DNA from: a virus
Strand: one strand, 5' to 3'
Virus record (IMG/VR): IMGVR_UViG_3300042359_000853
Span: 124,001-188,000 of that record
Length of the DNA stretch: 64,000 nucleotides
Part shown: positions 26,510 through 34,844 of the stretch, in pieces
How positions within the stretch are numbered: the stretch's first letter is position 1
How the letters are laid out: each line of letters starts with the position of its first letter
Notes under the pieces: model-generated
What the model was told of the DNA's origin: nothing
Databases searched by the model: none
What the model saw: only the letters and a program-made list of their open reading frames with translations
Position numbers and translations under genes: made by a program

Positions 26510-27250
26510 GTGTCAAAGAAACTTTACGATAAAACACTTGAGTATTTAGGTAAAAAAGAAAAAATTCTTTTTATAACTACATCAAATAGATGGACAGATG
26601 AACTCCCTAAATCTACTCAACTAGCTAAAGCTCTCAGAGAAGAAGTAGGACCATCTAAAGTAGAGATTATCGATGCCTTCAAGCTTAATATTGTTCCGTG
26701 TGAAGGAAACGTTTCTACTAAAGAAGGTGGCAATCATTGTGGTAGTAAAGGTTCCCAACTAAAAGATTCAAGAAAAAATCCAAGTGGTCATCATAGATGC
26801 TGGGCAAATATCAACTCTCCTGAAGATGAACTTTGGAAAATATCAAGAGAACTTCTAGAAAGTGATGCGGTTGTGTTTTTTGGATCTATTCGGTGGGGTA
26901 AGGTAAATGCTACCTACGCTAAGCTTATTGAAAGACTTACCTGGCTAGAAAATCGTCATACTGCTCTTGGTGAATCAAACTTGGTAAAAAATATTGACGC
27001 AGGGGTAATTGCTCTAGGTCATAACTTTAATGTAGAACAAGCTGTGAAACTAGAAAAAGAAAATCTTACTTTTTTTGGATTCAAGGTTCCGGATGAACTT
27101 TCTTGGGGATGGCAGTGGTCTAAAAACTCTTCTGATGAAGGTCTTCGTGGATACAAAGAGGACATTAAAGATTTCACAGAAGAGTTCTCACTGGACGAGC
27201 ACATAGAAGAATGTGTAAAAAGATTTGGAGATTTCATAAAAAAGGGGTAG
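26510..27250 (+). CDS. Flavodoxin-fold NAD(P)H-dependent FMN reductase-like protein
   Basis: A 246-residue protein. The layout is that of the NADPH-dependent FMN reductase/flavodoxin-like family: ILFITTSNRWTDELPKSTQLAKAL (phosphate-binding loop with Ser/Thr), VEIIDAFKLNIVPCEGN, then SDAVVFFGSIRWGKVNATYAKLIERL (second flavin-loop region) and NIDAGVIALGH. Cys/His residues near 60-90 (EGGNHCGSKG, GHHRCW) are an unusual insertion. It starts with GTG close to a TATATATA box. It may transfer electrons or detoxify quinones during infection. It precedes the ABC exporter on the same strand. Confidence 0.65.
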   Translation: MSKKLYDKTLEYLGKKEKILFITTSNRWTDELPKSTQLAKALREEVGPSKVEIIDAFKLNIVPCEGNVSTKEGGNHCGSKGSQLKDSRKNPSGHHRCWANINSPEDELWKISRELLESDAVVFFGSIRWGKVNATYAKLIERLTWLENRHTALGESNLVKNIDAGVIALGHNFNVEQAVKLEKENLTFFGFKVPDELSWGWQWSKNSSDEGLRGYKEDIKDFTEEFSLDEHIEECVKRFGDFIKKG

Positions 27251-27273
27251 AATCTCTACTGAAACTCTACCCC
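27244..27273 (-). terminator. Minus-strand hairpin terminator
   Basis: GGGGTAGA and TCTACCCC form an 8-bp stem; on the minus strand it is followed by a run of six T. It overlaps the last codons of the plus-strand reductase gene and follows the cold-shock-like remnant. Confidence 0.6.
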
Positions 27274-27309
27274 TCGGGCATTTGGTCCTTTAGCTCCACC
27301 ACTATATTT
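27256..27309 (-). pseudogene. Remnant of a cold-shock-protein gene 3' end
   Basis: The minus strand reads KYSGGAKGPNARGVEFQ then stop, directly before a terminator hairpin. GGAKGPxAxxVxF matches the last strand of Csp-family proteins. Upstream, in frame, there is a stop (27310-27312) and no start codon, so only about 17 codons survive. It looks like the 3' end of a cold-shock gene whose body was lost when the ABC transporter region was inserted or rearranged. The match is short, so chance cannot be excluded. Confidence 0.4.
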
Positions 27310-27361
27310 TTATCTAAAACATAGAAAACTTATCTTATATATGATATTTTAGGAAATGGTT

Positions 27362-27391
27362 TTGATATCTAGAACTTTTTATCTATATTTG
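27362..27391 (+). promoter_or_regulatory. Bacteroidota-type promoter of the ABC exporter
   Basis: TTG (27362-27364), 19 bp, TATATTTG (27384-27391), 13 nt before the ATG at 27405. Confidence 0.75.
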
Positions 27392-27404
27392 CTAAAAAAA
27401 ATAT

Positions 27405-29216
27405 ATGATAACCTCTTCAGATAAACAGATATTCTCGAGTATCTGGAAATTTTCAAAGCCTTTTAAACGTGATCTTAGCTCGGTCTTTCTTCTTATTGTT
27501 TTAGTTTCGGTCTTGGATGCGGTAAATCACTACTGCTTGAGTAAGGTATTTGACACAGCTGGCGTAAAATCAGGTCTAGAAAATTCGGTCTGGTGGCTCT
27601 TTTTAGCTGGATTTGCTATGATATCAAAGATATTTTTCTCAAAATGGCGAGAAAAGATTGAGATCCAAAAACTAGATGTGAATGTTTCTAACTTTCTAAA
27701 TAGCTATTCTATATCGAAGTTTTTTACTTTTTCTAACGGCCAACACCTAAACGAGCACTCGGGTATCAAGCAGAATATTATACAAACTGGTTTTGGATCC
27801 TTGAGAAATCAGATGAATGTGTTTATCTACAACCTTGTTCCTACCCTATCGCAGTTTGTAGTTGCTATTTTTATATTTTATTGGATAAATATTTGGATGG
27901 GTATTGGATATACCCTATTTTCTCTATTTTTTGGCTTTATTCTTTTTAGATTTCATAAGTTTTTAACGCCACAGGTTGAGAAGGTAAGAGAAGTTGAAGT
28001 ATCAAACTCAAGGCTAATCTCTGAACTTTATCGGTATGTTGTTCTTATTAAAAATGAAGTAGCCGAAGATAAATCTCTCGGGGATCTCGATACAGCTCAA
28101 ACAAAATACAAAAGCTCTTATAGTCAAACCTGGCTCTCGGCTATTGATAGACTTCTGATTATTCGGCTTTCATCACAGGTGTTCAGATTTTTAAGTATTC
28201 TTTTTTGTGTATATCTTATTTATCAAGACCAAATCACGATGGGATCTATATTTTTAGTTTATCTGTGGTCTGGAAACTACATCAATGCTATTTGGTCTAT
28301 TACCGATCTACAAAAGGGTTATATTACTGATAAAATAAATATACAAAAGTATTTTGATCTGATTGGCACTGAAAGTGATGTGGTTCAAGATAAAAATCCT
28401 ATAACTGAAGGTCTTGTTGGTGATATTGAGTTCAAGAGTGTTCATTTTGCCTATCCTAAAAGAGTTGATAAATATGAAGGTGAAAAGATTTCACCGGATG
28501 AAAAAAACAGTTTTGTTTTAGATGGTATTTCTTTTGTGATACCTAAGGGAAAAAAAGTTGCTTTTGTAGGTGAGTCTGGCTCTGGTAAATCAACAATCGC
28601 AAATCTTATTCGTAGATCTTTCGATCCACAGATGGGAGAGATTTGTGTGAATGGTAACCCCTTGAAAAAGATTGACATCAAAAAGTTTCTCAAAAAGATT
28701 GGTTCAGTTGATCAGGATATTATTCTTTTTGATAGATCACTTCGTGATAATATTTCTTTTGGAACCGGTAAGCGTCTCACTGATGAGGAGCTCTCTAAAG
28801 TTGCTAAGCTATCGGGTATTGATAACTTTTTCACGAAGCTAGAGTTTGGTTGGGATACGATTATCGGTGAGAGAGGAGCTAAACTCTCTGGTGGGGAGCG
28901 TCAAAGAATAGGCATCGCAAGAGCACTTGCTAAAGAACCAGAGATCCTGATTTTTGATGAAGCGACCTCAGCACTTGACTCAAAAAATGAAAAACAAGTA
29001 TCTAAGGCTATTGAAAAATCCTCTTTTGGAAAAACCTCGATTATTATTACACACCGACTTTCAACTGCTCTTGCTTGTGATAAAATATTTGTAATGAGAC
29101 TTGGTAGAATTTTAGACTCTGGTTCTCACGCTGAACTTTTAGAACGGTGTGAATACTACCGAGAACTTGTTAAAAATCAACTCAATCCAAAAAGCGAAAC
29201 AAAAACTGAAGTCTAA
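27405..29216 (+). CDS. ABC exporter (membrane + ATPase half-transporter, MsbA/MDR type)
   Basis: A 603-residue complete type IV ABC half-transporter. Residues about 20-330 hold six hydrophobic segments (for example SVFLLIVLVSVLDAV, VVAIFIFYWINIWMGIGYTL, FLSILFCVYLIYQ). The ATPase follows: Walker A GESGSGKST near 389, Q-loop VDQDIILFDRSLRDNISFG near 435, signature LSGGERQR near 490, Walker B ILIFDEATSALD near 512 and H-loop IITHRLS near 545. All catalytic motifs are intact. It would homodimerise in the inner membrane and export a lipid, peptide or drug. It has a strong Bacteroidota-type promoter of its own. Full ABC exporters are rare in phages. Confidence 0.92.
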   Translation: MITSSDKQIFSSIWKFSKPFKRDLSSVFLLIVLVSVLDAVNHYCLSKVFDTAGVKSGLENSVWWLFLAGFAMISKIFFSKWREKIEIQKLDVNVSNFLNSYSISKFFTFSNGQHLNEHSGIKQNIIQTGFGSLRNQMNVFIYNLVPTLSQFVVAIFIFYWINIWMGIGYTLFSLFFGFILFRFHKFLTPQVEKVREVEVSNSRLISELYRYVVLIKNEVAEDKSLGDLDTAQTKYKSSYSQTWLSAIDRLLIIRLSSQVFRFLSILFCVYLIYQDQITMGSIFLVYLWSGNYINAIWSITDLQKGYITDKINIQKYFDLIGTESDVVQDKNPITEGLVGDIEFKSVHFAYPKRVDKYEGEKISPDEKNSFVLDGISFVIPKGKKVAFVGESGSGKSTIANLIRRSFDPQMGEICVNGNPLKKIDIKKFLKKIGSVDQDIILFDRSLRDNISFGTGKRLTDEELSKVAKLSGIDNFFTKLEFGWDTIIGERGAKLSGGERQRIGIARALAKEPEILIFDEATSALDSKNEKQVSKAIEKSSFGKTSIIITHRLSTALACDKIFVMRLGRILDSGSHAELLERCEYYRELVKNQLNPKSETKTEV

Positions 29217-29221
29217 AAATC

Positions 29222-29518
29222 ATGAGAGAAGAAGCCATCCACAAAAGTTGTCGTAGAACTATCCGCCAAAAATTTGAAGAGCTCAGAGTAGGTCAATTTA
29301 GTATTGATATACTAGCTCATTTTTTACAAAACAAATCTAAAAAACTTCGTGATATTGAACGGGAAACACCTTACAAAAAGATTTATTTAGAAGAAGCACA
29401 AAGAATGATTTCGCTTGTCCATAAAGCTAAACGAGTATCTAAAACATTTAATATTCGTAGTAATGACCATAAAAAGAGGTGGAAACTTCTAGATATTTTA
29501 GAAAGATTAGAAAAATAA
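29222..29518 (+). CDS. Small basic hypothetical protein
   Basis: A 98-residue Lys/Arg-rich helical protein, 5 bp after the ABC exporter stop and probably co-transcribed. No motif is recognised. Its net positive charge could suit nucleic-acid binding. Confidence 0.5.
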   Translation: MREEAIHKSCRRTIRQKFEELRVGQFSIDILAHFLQNKSKKLRDIERETPYKKIYLEEAQRMISLVHKAKRVSKTFNIRSNDHKKRWKLLDILERLEK

Positions 29519-29566
29519 TATATAGTTAGACTACATGGCCAGTAGATATAAAAAAATTCAGTCATT

Positions 29567-29737
29567 ATGAATACAATCAACAAAGAGCAGTTTATGGGTC
29601 TAATCAGACACGCGCTCACATTCGTAGGTGGTGTCTTGGTTATGCGTGGAGATCTCGACGCAGTAGGTCAAGAGCAACTTATCGGTTCAGTGATGACCCT
29701 AGCCGGACTTGTCTGGTCTTACTGGGTGAAAAGATAA
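29567..29737 (+). CDS. Holin-like small membrane protein (Pam3-gp28-like)
   Basis: A 56-residue ORF: MNTINKEQFMGLIRHALTF, then VGGVLVMRGDLDA, a short polar helix, and LAGLVWSYWVKR at the end. The pattern (RHxLT, GGxL, then a hydrophobic helix ending in WS-W/Y before basic residues) resembles the small Pam3-gp28 family of putative phage holins: two short hydrophobic segments with a polar link. It is followed by a good terminator. Codon usage is slightly richer in GC than its neighbours. Confidence 0.6.
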   Translation: MNTINKEQFMGLIRHALTFVGGVLVMRGDLDAVGQEQLIGSVMTLAGLVWSYWVKR

Positions 29738-29756
29738 AGAAAATCTTTCAAGTTAC

Positions 29757-29790
29757 TAAAGACCTACACAAAAAATGTAGGTCTTTTTTT
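29757..29790 (+). terminator. Rho-independent terminator after holin-like gene
   Basis: GACCTACA and TGTAGGTC pair around CAAAAAA, followed by seven T. Confidence 0.8.
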
Positions 29791-29816
29791 ATACATACAA
29801 AAAAATAGAATATTTA

Positions 29817-31940
29817 ATGAGACCAAGATCTATTGACGAAGTATGGCGGCAAATGCAAGTAGAAAAGCAACTACAAGAGCAGAGAAGATTCGAACAAGAA
29901 AGAAAAATGTGGGAACAAAGAGAAAGGCAAAGACAAGAATATCTCTTATCCATAAAAATGAATGAGAAGCTAGCACCGACAGTTCCTACTTCAGCAGCTG
30001 CTTCTGCTGGAGGAACAGTTCAGACGATTCAAGATCAAGACTTTCCTACTCTTTTTGGTGAAACACACATGATCACTTGGGCTGATGTATCAACAGATAC
30101 TTGGAAATACATCGTTCATAACTTCAATACTGGTGAGCTTTCTGAAATATTTGATACAGAATTGATATACGATAGTGGCAACGAATGGTATCTTTATGAT
30201 GAATGGCTGGCGGTTTCTGAAAAGGGGCATTCTGTTGTTTTCAGAAAGTCAGGAACCAATTTATATAAGATTTATTTTTTCAACGTAAATGGAGAACTCG
30301 TTGGTCAAAAAGATCTAGAAAGTCGCAAAGATTTTCAATATACCGAAAACGCACAGATATATGTGGGAGATTTGAACGGTCTAGGCACTGTTTATCATTT
30401 TGATGGTGATAATGTAAGAACTCATACGTTTGAGGGTCTGAGTGCATCTTCTATCGAAGTTGATGATTTTGGTGAAGATGATGTAACAAAAGATGGTAGC
30501 GTCATAATTGAGGCGCCAGATAATAGTAAAACATTCATAGCCAGGCCTAGTGGTGAGTTAGTAGAGATAACCTCTGATATCCAAGGTGCAAATCAAGTTT
30601 TATTAGATTATAACACAGATTTTTTATTTGCAGTAGATCAAGATCTTTGGGTAAAGTCGATTTCACAAGGGGGAGAGCTAAAAAATACGATGGATTTATC
30701 ACCTTATAATATAGAGAATTGGAATGAGATTTCTCTGTATGGTGATAACTGTGCTTACGTGCTTCTCACTTCGTATGATAGCTACAGAATGCTTGTTTCT
30801 TATGATGGTGATTCTAATCAGTTTGTTTCTATTACTTTTTCTGATTCTCTGATATATGATATCAGCTATCACGAAAGAAGCTGGCAATCGCCAAGACCTT
30901 ACTTCGGTAAAACTTTGATACTGACTACCTATCAGAGTAGAGCAGATAACTATATAAGTGGATTTGAGGGTTCAGGAGTAGAAATCAGTTGGTTACTGAA
31001 AAGTGCAGATGAATTTCAATCCTATATGTTTAGTGGAACTGTTTCATTTTTTGAAAGTGGTGGCAACTGGGTTGGTGATCGAACTTTTGCTATAGGTGAA
31101 AATCCAATGGTTATGTTCGCATACACACAAAGTGTTATTCAGGCAGGGTTTCTTCTATCTTCTGGATTTTTCACACAATCAACAGGCGTTACCTTGTCTC
31201 TCTGCTCAAATATTTGGGGAAAACCGATTGGCGATCATTCGTTTGCTGTTTTTGATGTTTTGGATGATAGAGTTTGGCAGGTCTATGATCAAAACTCTAT
31301 TGTTTCACAAACATCTTCTAGTTCTGCTTGGTCGTGGGGAACTAGTAACTGGGATGTCAATCGTTATGGAACACTTTTAGTTTTAGGTGGTGGTGGTAAT
31401 AATTTTGCTTACACAACAGAAATTGGATTGACTTCGGCACCAAGTGATATAAATATTATTTATAATAATGTGAATTGGGGCGACAGAACTGGTATTTCTA
31501 CTGAATATCAAATAGGCGTTCGTTATATTCCAGGTCAAGAGGGAAATGCTTACGTAGCTGGATTTTATGTTTTATCTAGGTCTGGTTTTTCTTCTTATGA
31601 AGAGTTCCCCTTTACTGGTCTTTCTCCTAGTATCCCACACACAATTTCTGGGATTGAAATAGGAACCGAAATTGTTTCTTTTAATTTGATAAATCAGGAT
31701 AATTCGAACTTAAGATGTATTGTTTATGACCTTTCTACACTTGGATTAATTGATGATTATGATACCGAACAATCTACCGATGTTTATATCCAATCTTGGA
31801 AAAACAGAGTAGCTGTTATTAAACAAAATGCTAATGAAAGACAGATTAAATTCATAGGAAAACACGGAATACAAACAAAAAAGGTTGATGCGAATAGTTT
31901 TTCAGATGAATCCAACGATCCAAGAGACAATGATGATTAA
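29817..31940 (+). CDS. Large putative virion protein, coiled-coil N-terminus and beta repeats
   Basis: A 707-residue protein. Residues 10-55 are a Glu/Gln/Arg-rich coiled coil (VEKQLQEQRRFEQERKMW). An Ala/Ser/Gly-rich linker follows (PTSAAASAGG, near 62-72). The rest is beta-rich with WxxxxxDxWxYIVHNFNTGE-type strands at roughly regular spacing, reminiscent of a beta-propeller. There is no signal peptide. The shape (trimerising coil plus repetitive beta domain) fits a tail fibre or surface protein, but no family is recognised. It starts 26 bp after a terminator. Confidence 0.5.
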   Translation: MRPRSIDEVWRQMQVEKQLQEQRRFEQERKMWEQRERQRQEYLLSIKMNEKLAPTVPTSAAASAGGTVQTIQDQDFPTLFGETHMITWADVSTDTWKYIVHNFNTGELSEIFDTELIYDSGNEWYLYDEWLAVSEKGHSVVFRKSGTNLYKIYFFNVNGELVGQKDLESRKDFQYTENAQIYVGDLNGLGTVYHFDGDNVRTHTFEGLSASSIEVDDFGEDDVTKDGSVIIEAPDNSKTFIARPSGELVEITSDIQGANQVLLDYNTDFLFAVDQDLWVKSISQGGELKNTMDLSPYNIENWNEISLYGDNCAYVLLTSYDSYRMLVSYDGDSNQFVSITFSDSLIYDISYHERSWQSPRPYFGKTLILTTYQSRADNYISGFEGSGVEISWLLKSADEFQSYMFSGTVSFFESGGNWVGDRTFAIGENPMVMFAYTQSVIQAGFLLSSGFFTQSTGVTLSLCSNIWGKPIGDHSFAVFDVLDDRVWQVYDQNSIVSQTSSSSAWSWGTSNWDVNRYGTLLVLGGGGNNFAYTTEIGLTSAPSDINIIYNNVNWGDRTGISTEYQIGVRYIPGQEGNAYVAGFYVLSRSGFSSYEEFPFTGLSPSIPHTISGIEIGTEIVSFNLINQDNSNLRCIVYDLSTLGLIDDYDTEQSTDVYIQSWKNRVAVIKQNANERQIKFIGKHGIQTKKVDANSFSDESNDPRDNDD

Positions 31941-32665
31941 GGAGTCGCTACCCCTTTTTTAGAAACTACTAGAGCAGACATTTCGTTGGCAAATCCAATC
32001 GATGATATAACATCTCCTGTTTTTAGATATTCTATAGAAAAACTAGCTAAAAAAGTATCACCTGCGCCTGAAACATCGATAGTTTCTAGAGGGTTCTTTT
32101 GAGGAAATATAACACCTCTATACCTACTGCCACGAGAGCCTAGTGTTATAATCAGGTTATTATCATCTAGATGTTTGTTGATATCTCTTTCACTATCGTT
32201 TAGCTTAATAAAGGTGAATAGACTAGCTAGTTGCTGATCTAACTTTTTCTTTGTATCAAGTATAGATATCTTAGAACTTCTAGCTATAAGCTCTAGAATT
32301 TGGGAATTCAGAAATCCCTTATTGTAATCAGAAACTATCACTAGATCGAAAGTTGATAAATCTGGTAAGTTTTCAAGAGTCTTACAGGGATTATTTTCAC
32401 CTTCATCAATTCTCAAAAACATATGGTTTGATTTTTTATCAACATATCTTGTCTTAGTAATCAAATCTTCTTGATGTAGGGAAAAAATATCAACTTCTTT
32501 ACTCAATGCTTCTAAATTTTTAGCAACATTTCCGGCCATTCCTGGATTTTCTATGATCTCTACCGGTTTTACAACTGGAACAGGCGCCTCTGGTGATAAT
32601 CTTGATGATGAGCAGTAGATAAATCTATCCAAACAAATCTCACCAATCACTGCTATTTTCTTCAC
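31937..32665 (-). CDS. hldE: PfkB-family heptose-7-phosphate kinase (HldE N-domain/RfaE1 type)
   Basis: A 242-residue ribokinase-fold enzyme. It opens with IAVIGEICLDRFIYC, followed by SRLSPEAPVPVVK, the signature of D-glycero-D-manno-heptose-7-phosphate kinases (HldE/RfaE domain 1), then NPGMAGNVAKNL. The ATP/anion-hole motif DVSGAGDTFLA near residue 200 carries the catalytic Asp. It is shorter than E. coli HldE domain 1 (about 318) and lacks the nucleotidyltransferase half. With the HldD-type epimerase at 41665 it suggests ADP-heptose synthesis. It overlaps the adhesin-like gene end (4 bp) and the 32640 gene (26 bp). Confidence 0.8.
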   Translation of the reverse strand: MKKIAVIGEICLDRFIYCSSSRLSPEAPVPVVKPVEIIENPGMAGNVAKNLEALSKEVDIFSLHQEDLITKTRYVDKKSNHMFLRIDEGENNPCKTLENLPDLSTFDLVIVSDYNKGFLNSQILELIARSSKISILDTKKKLDQQLASLFTFIKLNDSERDINKHLDDNNLIITLGSRGSRYRGVIFPQKNPLETIDVSGAGDTFLASFSIEYLKTGDVISSIGFANEMSALVVSKKGVATP

Positions 32666-32921
32666 CTAAAATATAGTTTATTTTTTTATCTCTAAACTTC
32701 TTTTTACCATTTTTTATAGGTAGAATATAATGATTCCAACTTTGGAGAGATATCCAGTTAGATTTTGATACATCTATTTTTTCACCTTTACAAAATATCT
32801 GAAACTTATTATCATTGCTGCTACTTAAAATAATATCATGACCTTGAGGTAGAGTAACATCTCTATCACCATCTCTAAAGGTAACATCTCTCCAAACATG
32901 ATAGTAGCTGGTGTGATCCAT
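32640..32921 (-). CDS. Hypothetical protein
   Basis: A 93-residue protein with many aromatic and Lys residues, beta-rich, of unknown function. It overlaps the kinase gene start by 26 bp and follows the 32923 gene by 1 bp, so it is part of one transcript running from the gp52-type topoisomerase gene. Confidence 0.45.
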   Translation of the reverse strand: MDHTSYYHVWRDVTFRDGDRDVTLPQGHDIILSSSNDNKFQIFCKGEKIDVSKSNWISLQSWNHYILPIKNGKKKFRDKKINYILGEENSSDW

Positions 32922-32922
32922 A

Positions 32923-33216
32923 TTATTCTTCTATTATTTTAGAGATTTGTTTATCTCTTGTATAGCTCGTGAACCAATCTAAACGAATACATCTTTTATC
33001 ATTATCTAAACGAAAGATATGACCTTCTCTCGATCCAGTCTCGATGATTGATATTGTTTCTGGTTTTGCGTCTGAGAGTTTAATCCAATTCATCCAATCT
33101 AAATTAACAAAATCAAATTTTTGACCCTTTTTCAGAGGAATCTCTAGAAAAGCTCTTGGATCGATTGTTGGAAACGAAAGAGTAAAATCTTCAAGTGCTA
33201 TATAAGTAATCGTCAT
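32923..33216 (-). CDS. Hypothetical protein
   Basis: A 97-residue beta-rich protein of unknown function. It is packed 1 bp from each neighbour (topoisomerase subunit upstream, 32640 gene downstream), so it is in an operon with them. Confidence 0.45.
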   Translation of the reverse strand: MTITYIALEDFTLSFPTIDPRAFLEIPLKKGQKFDFVNLDWMNWIKLSDAKPETISIIETGSREGHIFRLDNDKRCIRLDWFTSYTRDKQISKIIEE

Positions 33217-33217
33217 T

Positions 33218-34570
33218 CTAAATCTCTGATAAAAGTTTTTTTAGTTTTTGTAAATCTTGTAAATATAGAGATTTTATTTCTTTTTGAGATAAAGTTTTTA
33301 GCTCTTCTTTCTTATCTTCTAGGTCTTTCAATATCTTTTCGTAGATCTCTTTTACTAGAGATGAAATAGGCATACGAAGTAGATATTCGTAAGAAGAATC
33401 AACTTTTGTGAAATTTAGTTCTTGAAGTCTTTGTGTTAGGTCTTTTTTTGGAATATTCATCACTAAGATTTCTTTTTCAATAACACCTTTAATAAATCTA
33501 GCCCGGTTGGATAGAATTAAAATTTCCTGTTCAAGATTTTTTATCAATAAATCTTTTCTTTTTTGATAAAATTGAAGTCTGAAATTTGTAAAATAATCAA
33601 GAATCTGTGTATCTGACTCAAAGACTTTCAGTTTTCCGAACTCATCAAGAGTAGTAAAGATCTCTGTAGAGTATTCCTCAAGTTTTAGAAGTTTGATGAT
33701 TTGCTCATCATCAAGAGTTCCCATAACTGATTTATCCCACCTCACCGTATAGTTGATGTCTTCTTTGCAGTTATCATCCCAAGAAGAGATAATACCACGA
33801 GCTTGAAGATCATCCAAAACTTCTTCGTATTTTTCCCAGGTAAACGAGGGTGGTATTTCTAAAATTTGAGTTGAAATTTTATTGATGTTCTTGAAGACAC
33901 CACGAATAATCCATCTTTTATCGTTGGCTGCGTCAGGTATAAACTCACCACGAAAACCAGCAATTTGTGGTATGAGTTTTTTTGGACTCTTACCACCTAG
34001 TATATCAATAACAGAATTAACAACATCTAAAGGATTTCTATTTAAGATATTCGATGAGAATCCAACCGCAATACCTGAGCCACCGTTTATTAAAATAGTC
34101 GGAACTATAGGTAAGAAATATTTAGGCTCTATTTGTTGGCCTTCTTCCCAGAGGTATTCAAGTAGCTCTTCATCTTTATACAGATGAAAAAATATCGAAG
34201 AAAGTTTAGTAGCTATGTATCTTGGAGCAGAAGCCTCAGGAGCTCTAAGTGATCCAAACTGACCATGCTCTTCTAAAAGAGGTAGATTATTCTTAAACTT
34301 TTGAGCCATTTGAGTGATAGCTCCATCTAGTGATGATGAACCGTGATGATAGAAGCTTTCAGAGGAAACTTTTCCTGAAAGTTGAAAGATTTTGAGTGGT
34401 TTGGCAGATGGTGTTTTCCAAATGGAAGAAGCTGTGTGAATAATCTTTCTTGCTACCGGTTTAAATCCATCAACAACCGACGCGATAGCTCTATTTTCAA
34501 TAGAATATAGAGCGAAAGCTTTGTATTCATTATCTAGAAATTGAGAGATTGTTTTTTGTCCAGGTTTCAA
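33218..34570 (-). CDS. 52: DNA topoisomerase II medium subunit (T4 gp52/GyrA type)
   Basis: A 450-residue cleavage-reunion subunit (T4 gp52 has 441). The N-terminal winged-helix region carries AIASVVDGFKPVARKIIH, and the catalytic tyrosine is Y118 in EASAPRYIATKL, with R117 before it. The ILINGGSGIAVGFSSNI block follows. The C-terminal coiled arm (about 340-440) is Lys/Glu-rich. It lacks the GyrA beta-pinwheel, as in T4. With the gp39-type subunit at 34845 it would form the phage topoisomerase used in replication. Confidence 0.9.
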   Translation of the reverse strand: MKPGQKTISQFLDNEYKAFALYSIENRAIASVVDGFKPVARKIIHTASSIWKTPSAKPLKIFQLSGKVSSESFYHHGSSSLDGAITQMAQKFKNNLPLLEEHGQFGSLRAPEASAPRYIATKLSSIFFHLYKDEELLEYLWEEGQQIEPKYFLPIVPTILINGGSGIAVGFSSNILNRNPLDVVNSVIDILGGKSPKKLIPQIAGFRGEFIPDAANDKRWIIRGVFKNINKISTQILEIPPSFTWEKYEEVLDDLQARGIISSWDDNCKEDINYTVRWDKSVMGTLDDEQIIKLLKLEEYSTEIFTTLDEFGKLKVFESDTQILDYFTNFRLQFYQKRKDLLIKNLEQEILILSNRARFIKGVIEKEILVMNIPKKDLTQRLQELNFTKVDSSYEYLLRMPISSLVKEIYEKILKDLEDKKEELKTLSQKEIKSLYLQDLQKLKKLLSEI

Positions 34571-34619
34571 GAAGTTTTTTCTTTTGGTATGAGTAAGTTC
34601 GTAAAAAGTTGTAAATAGA

Positions 34620-34814
34620 TTAGATCTGCTCTAACCATTCACTGAATCTTAAAACCTTCCTCTCTGATACCTTTTGTGGAAGTTCTCTGTAATCTACGTC
34701 AGTCCATTCCTTATCGAAAACCCAGTGGTATTTCTTGGGAGCTTTCTTTTTAGAACCCCACTTATTTCTAAGAGCCCAGATAAGTTTATATTGTTTTTTT
34801 GATGTTGCTGGCAT
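34620..34814 (-). CDS. Small basic protein with FSEWLEQI C-terminus
   Basis: A 64-residue basic protein. The opening MPATSKKQYKLIWALRNKWG resembles small phage proteins that start MPAxSKxQ. The C-terminus VLRFSEWLEQI carries an aromatic-x-x-Phe/Trp-Leu-Glu pattern like the capsid-targeting motif seen elsewhere here, but at the wrong end. It shares a TATATATA box with the divergent gp39-type gene. Confidence 0.45.
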   Translation of the reverse strand: MPATSKKQYKLIWALRNKWGSKKKAPKKYHWVFDKEWTDVDYRELPQKVSERKVLRFSEWLEQI

Positions 34815-34832
34815 GACTTATTGTTTTTTTGG

Positions 34833-34840
34833 TATATATA
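34833..34840. promoter_or_regulatory. TATATATA box between divergent genes
   Basis: It ends 4 nt before the ATG of the gp39-type gene (34845) and lies 18 nt before the 34814 start on the other strand. Confidence 0.55.
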
Positions 34841-34844
34841 AAAT

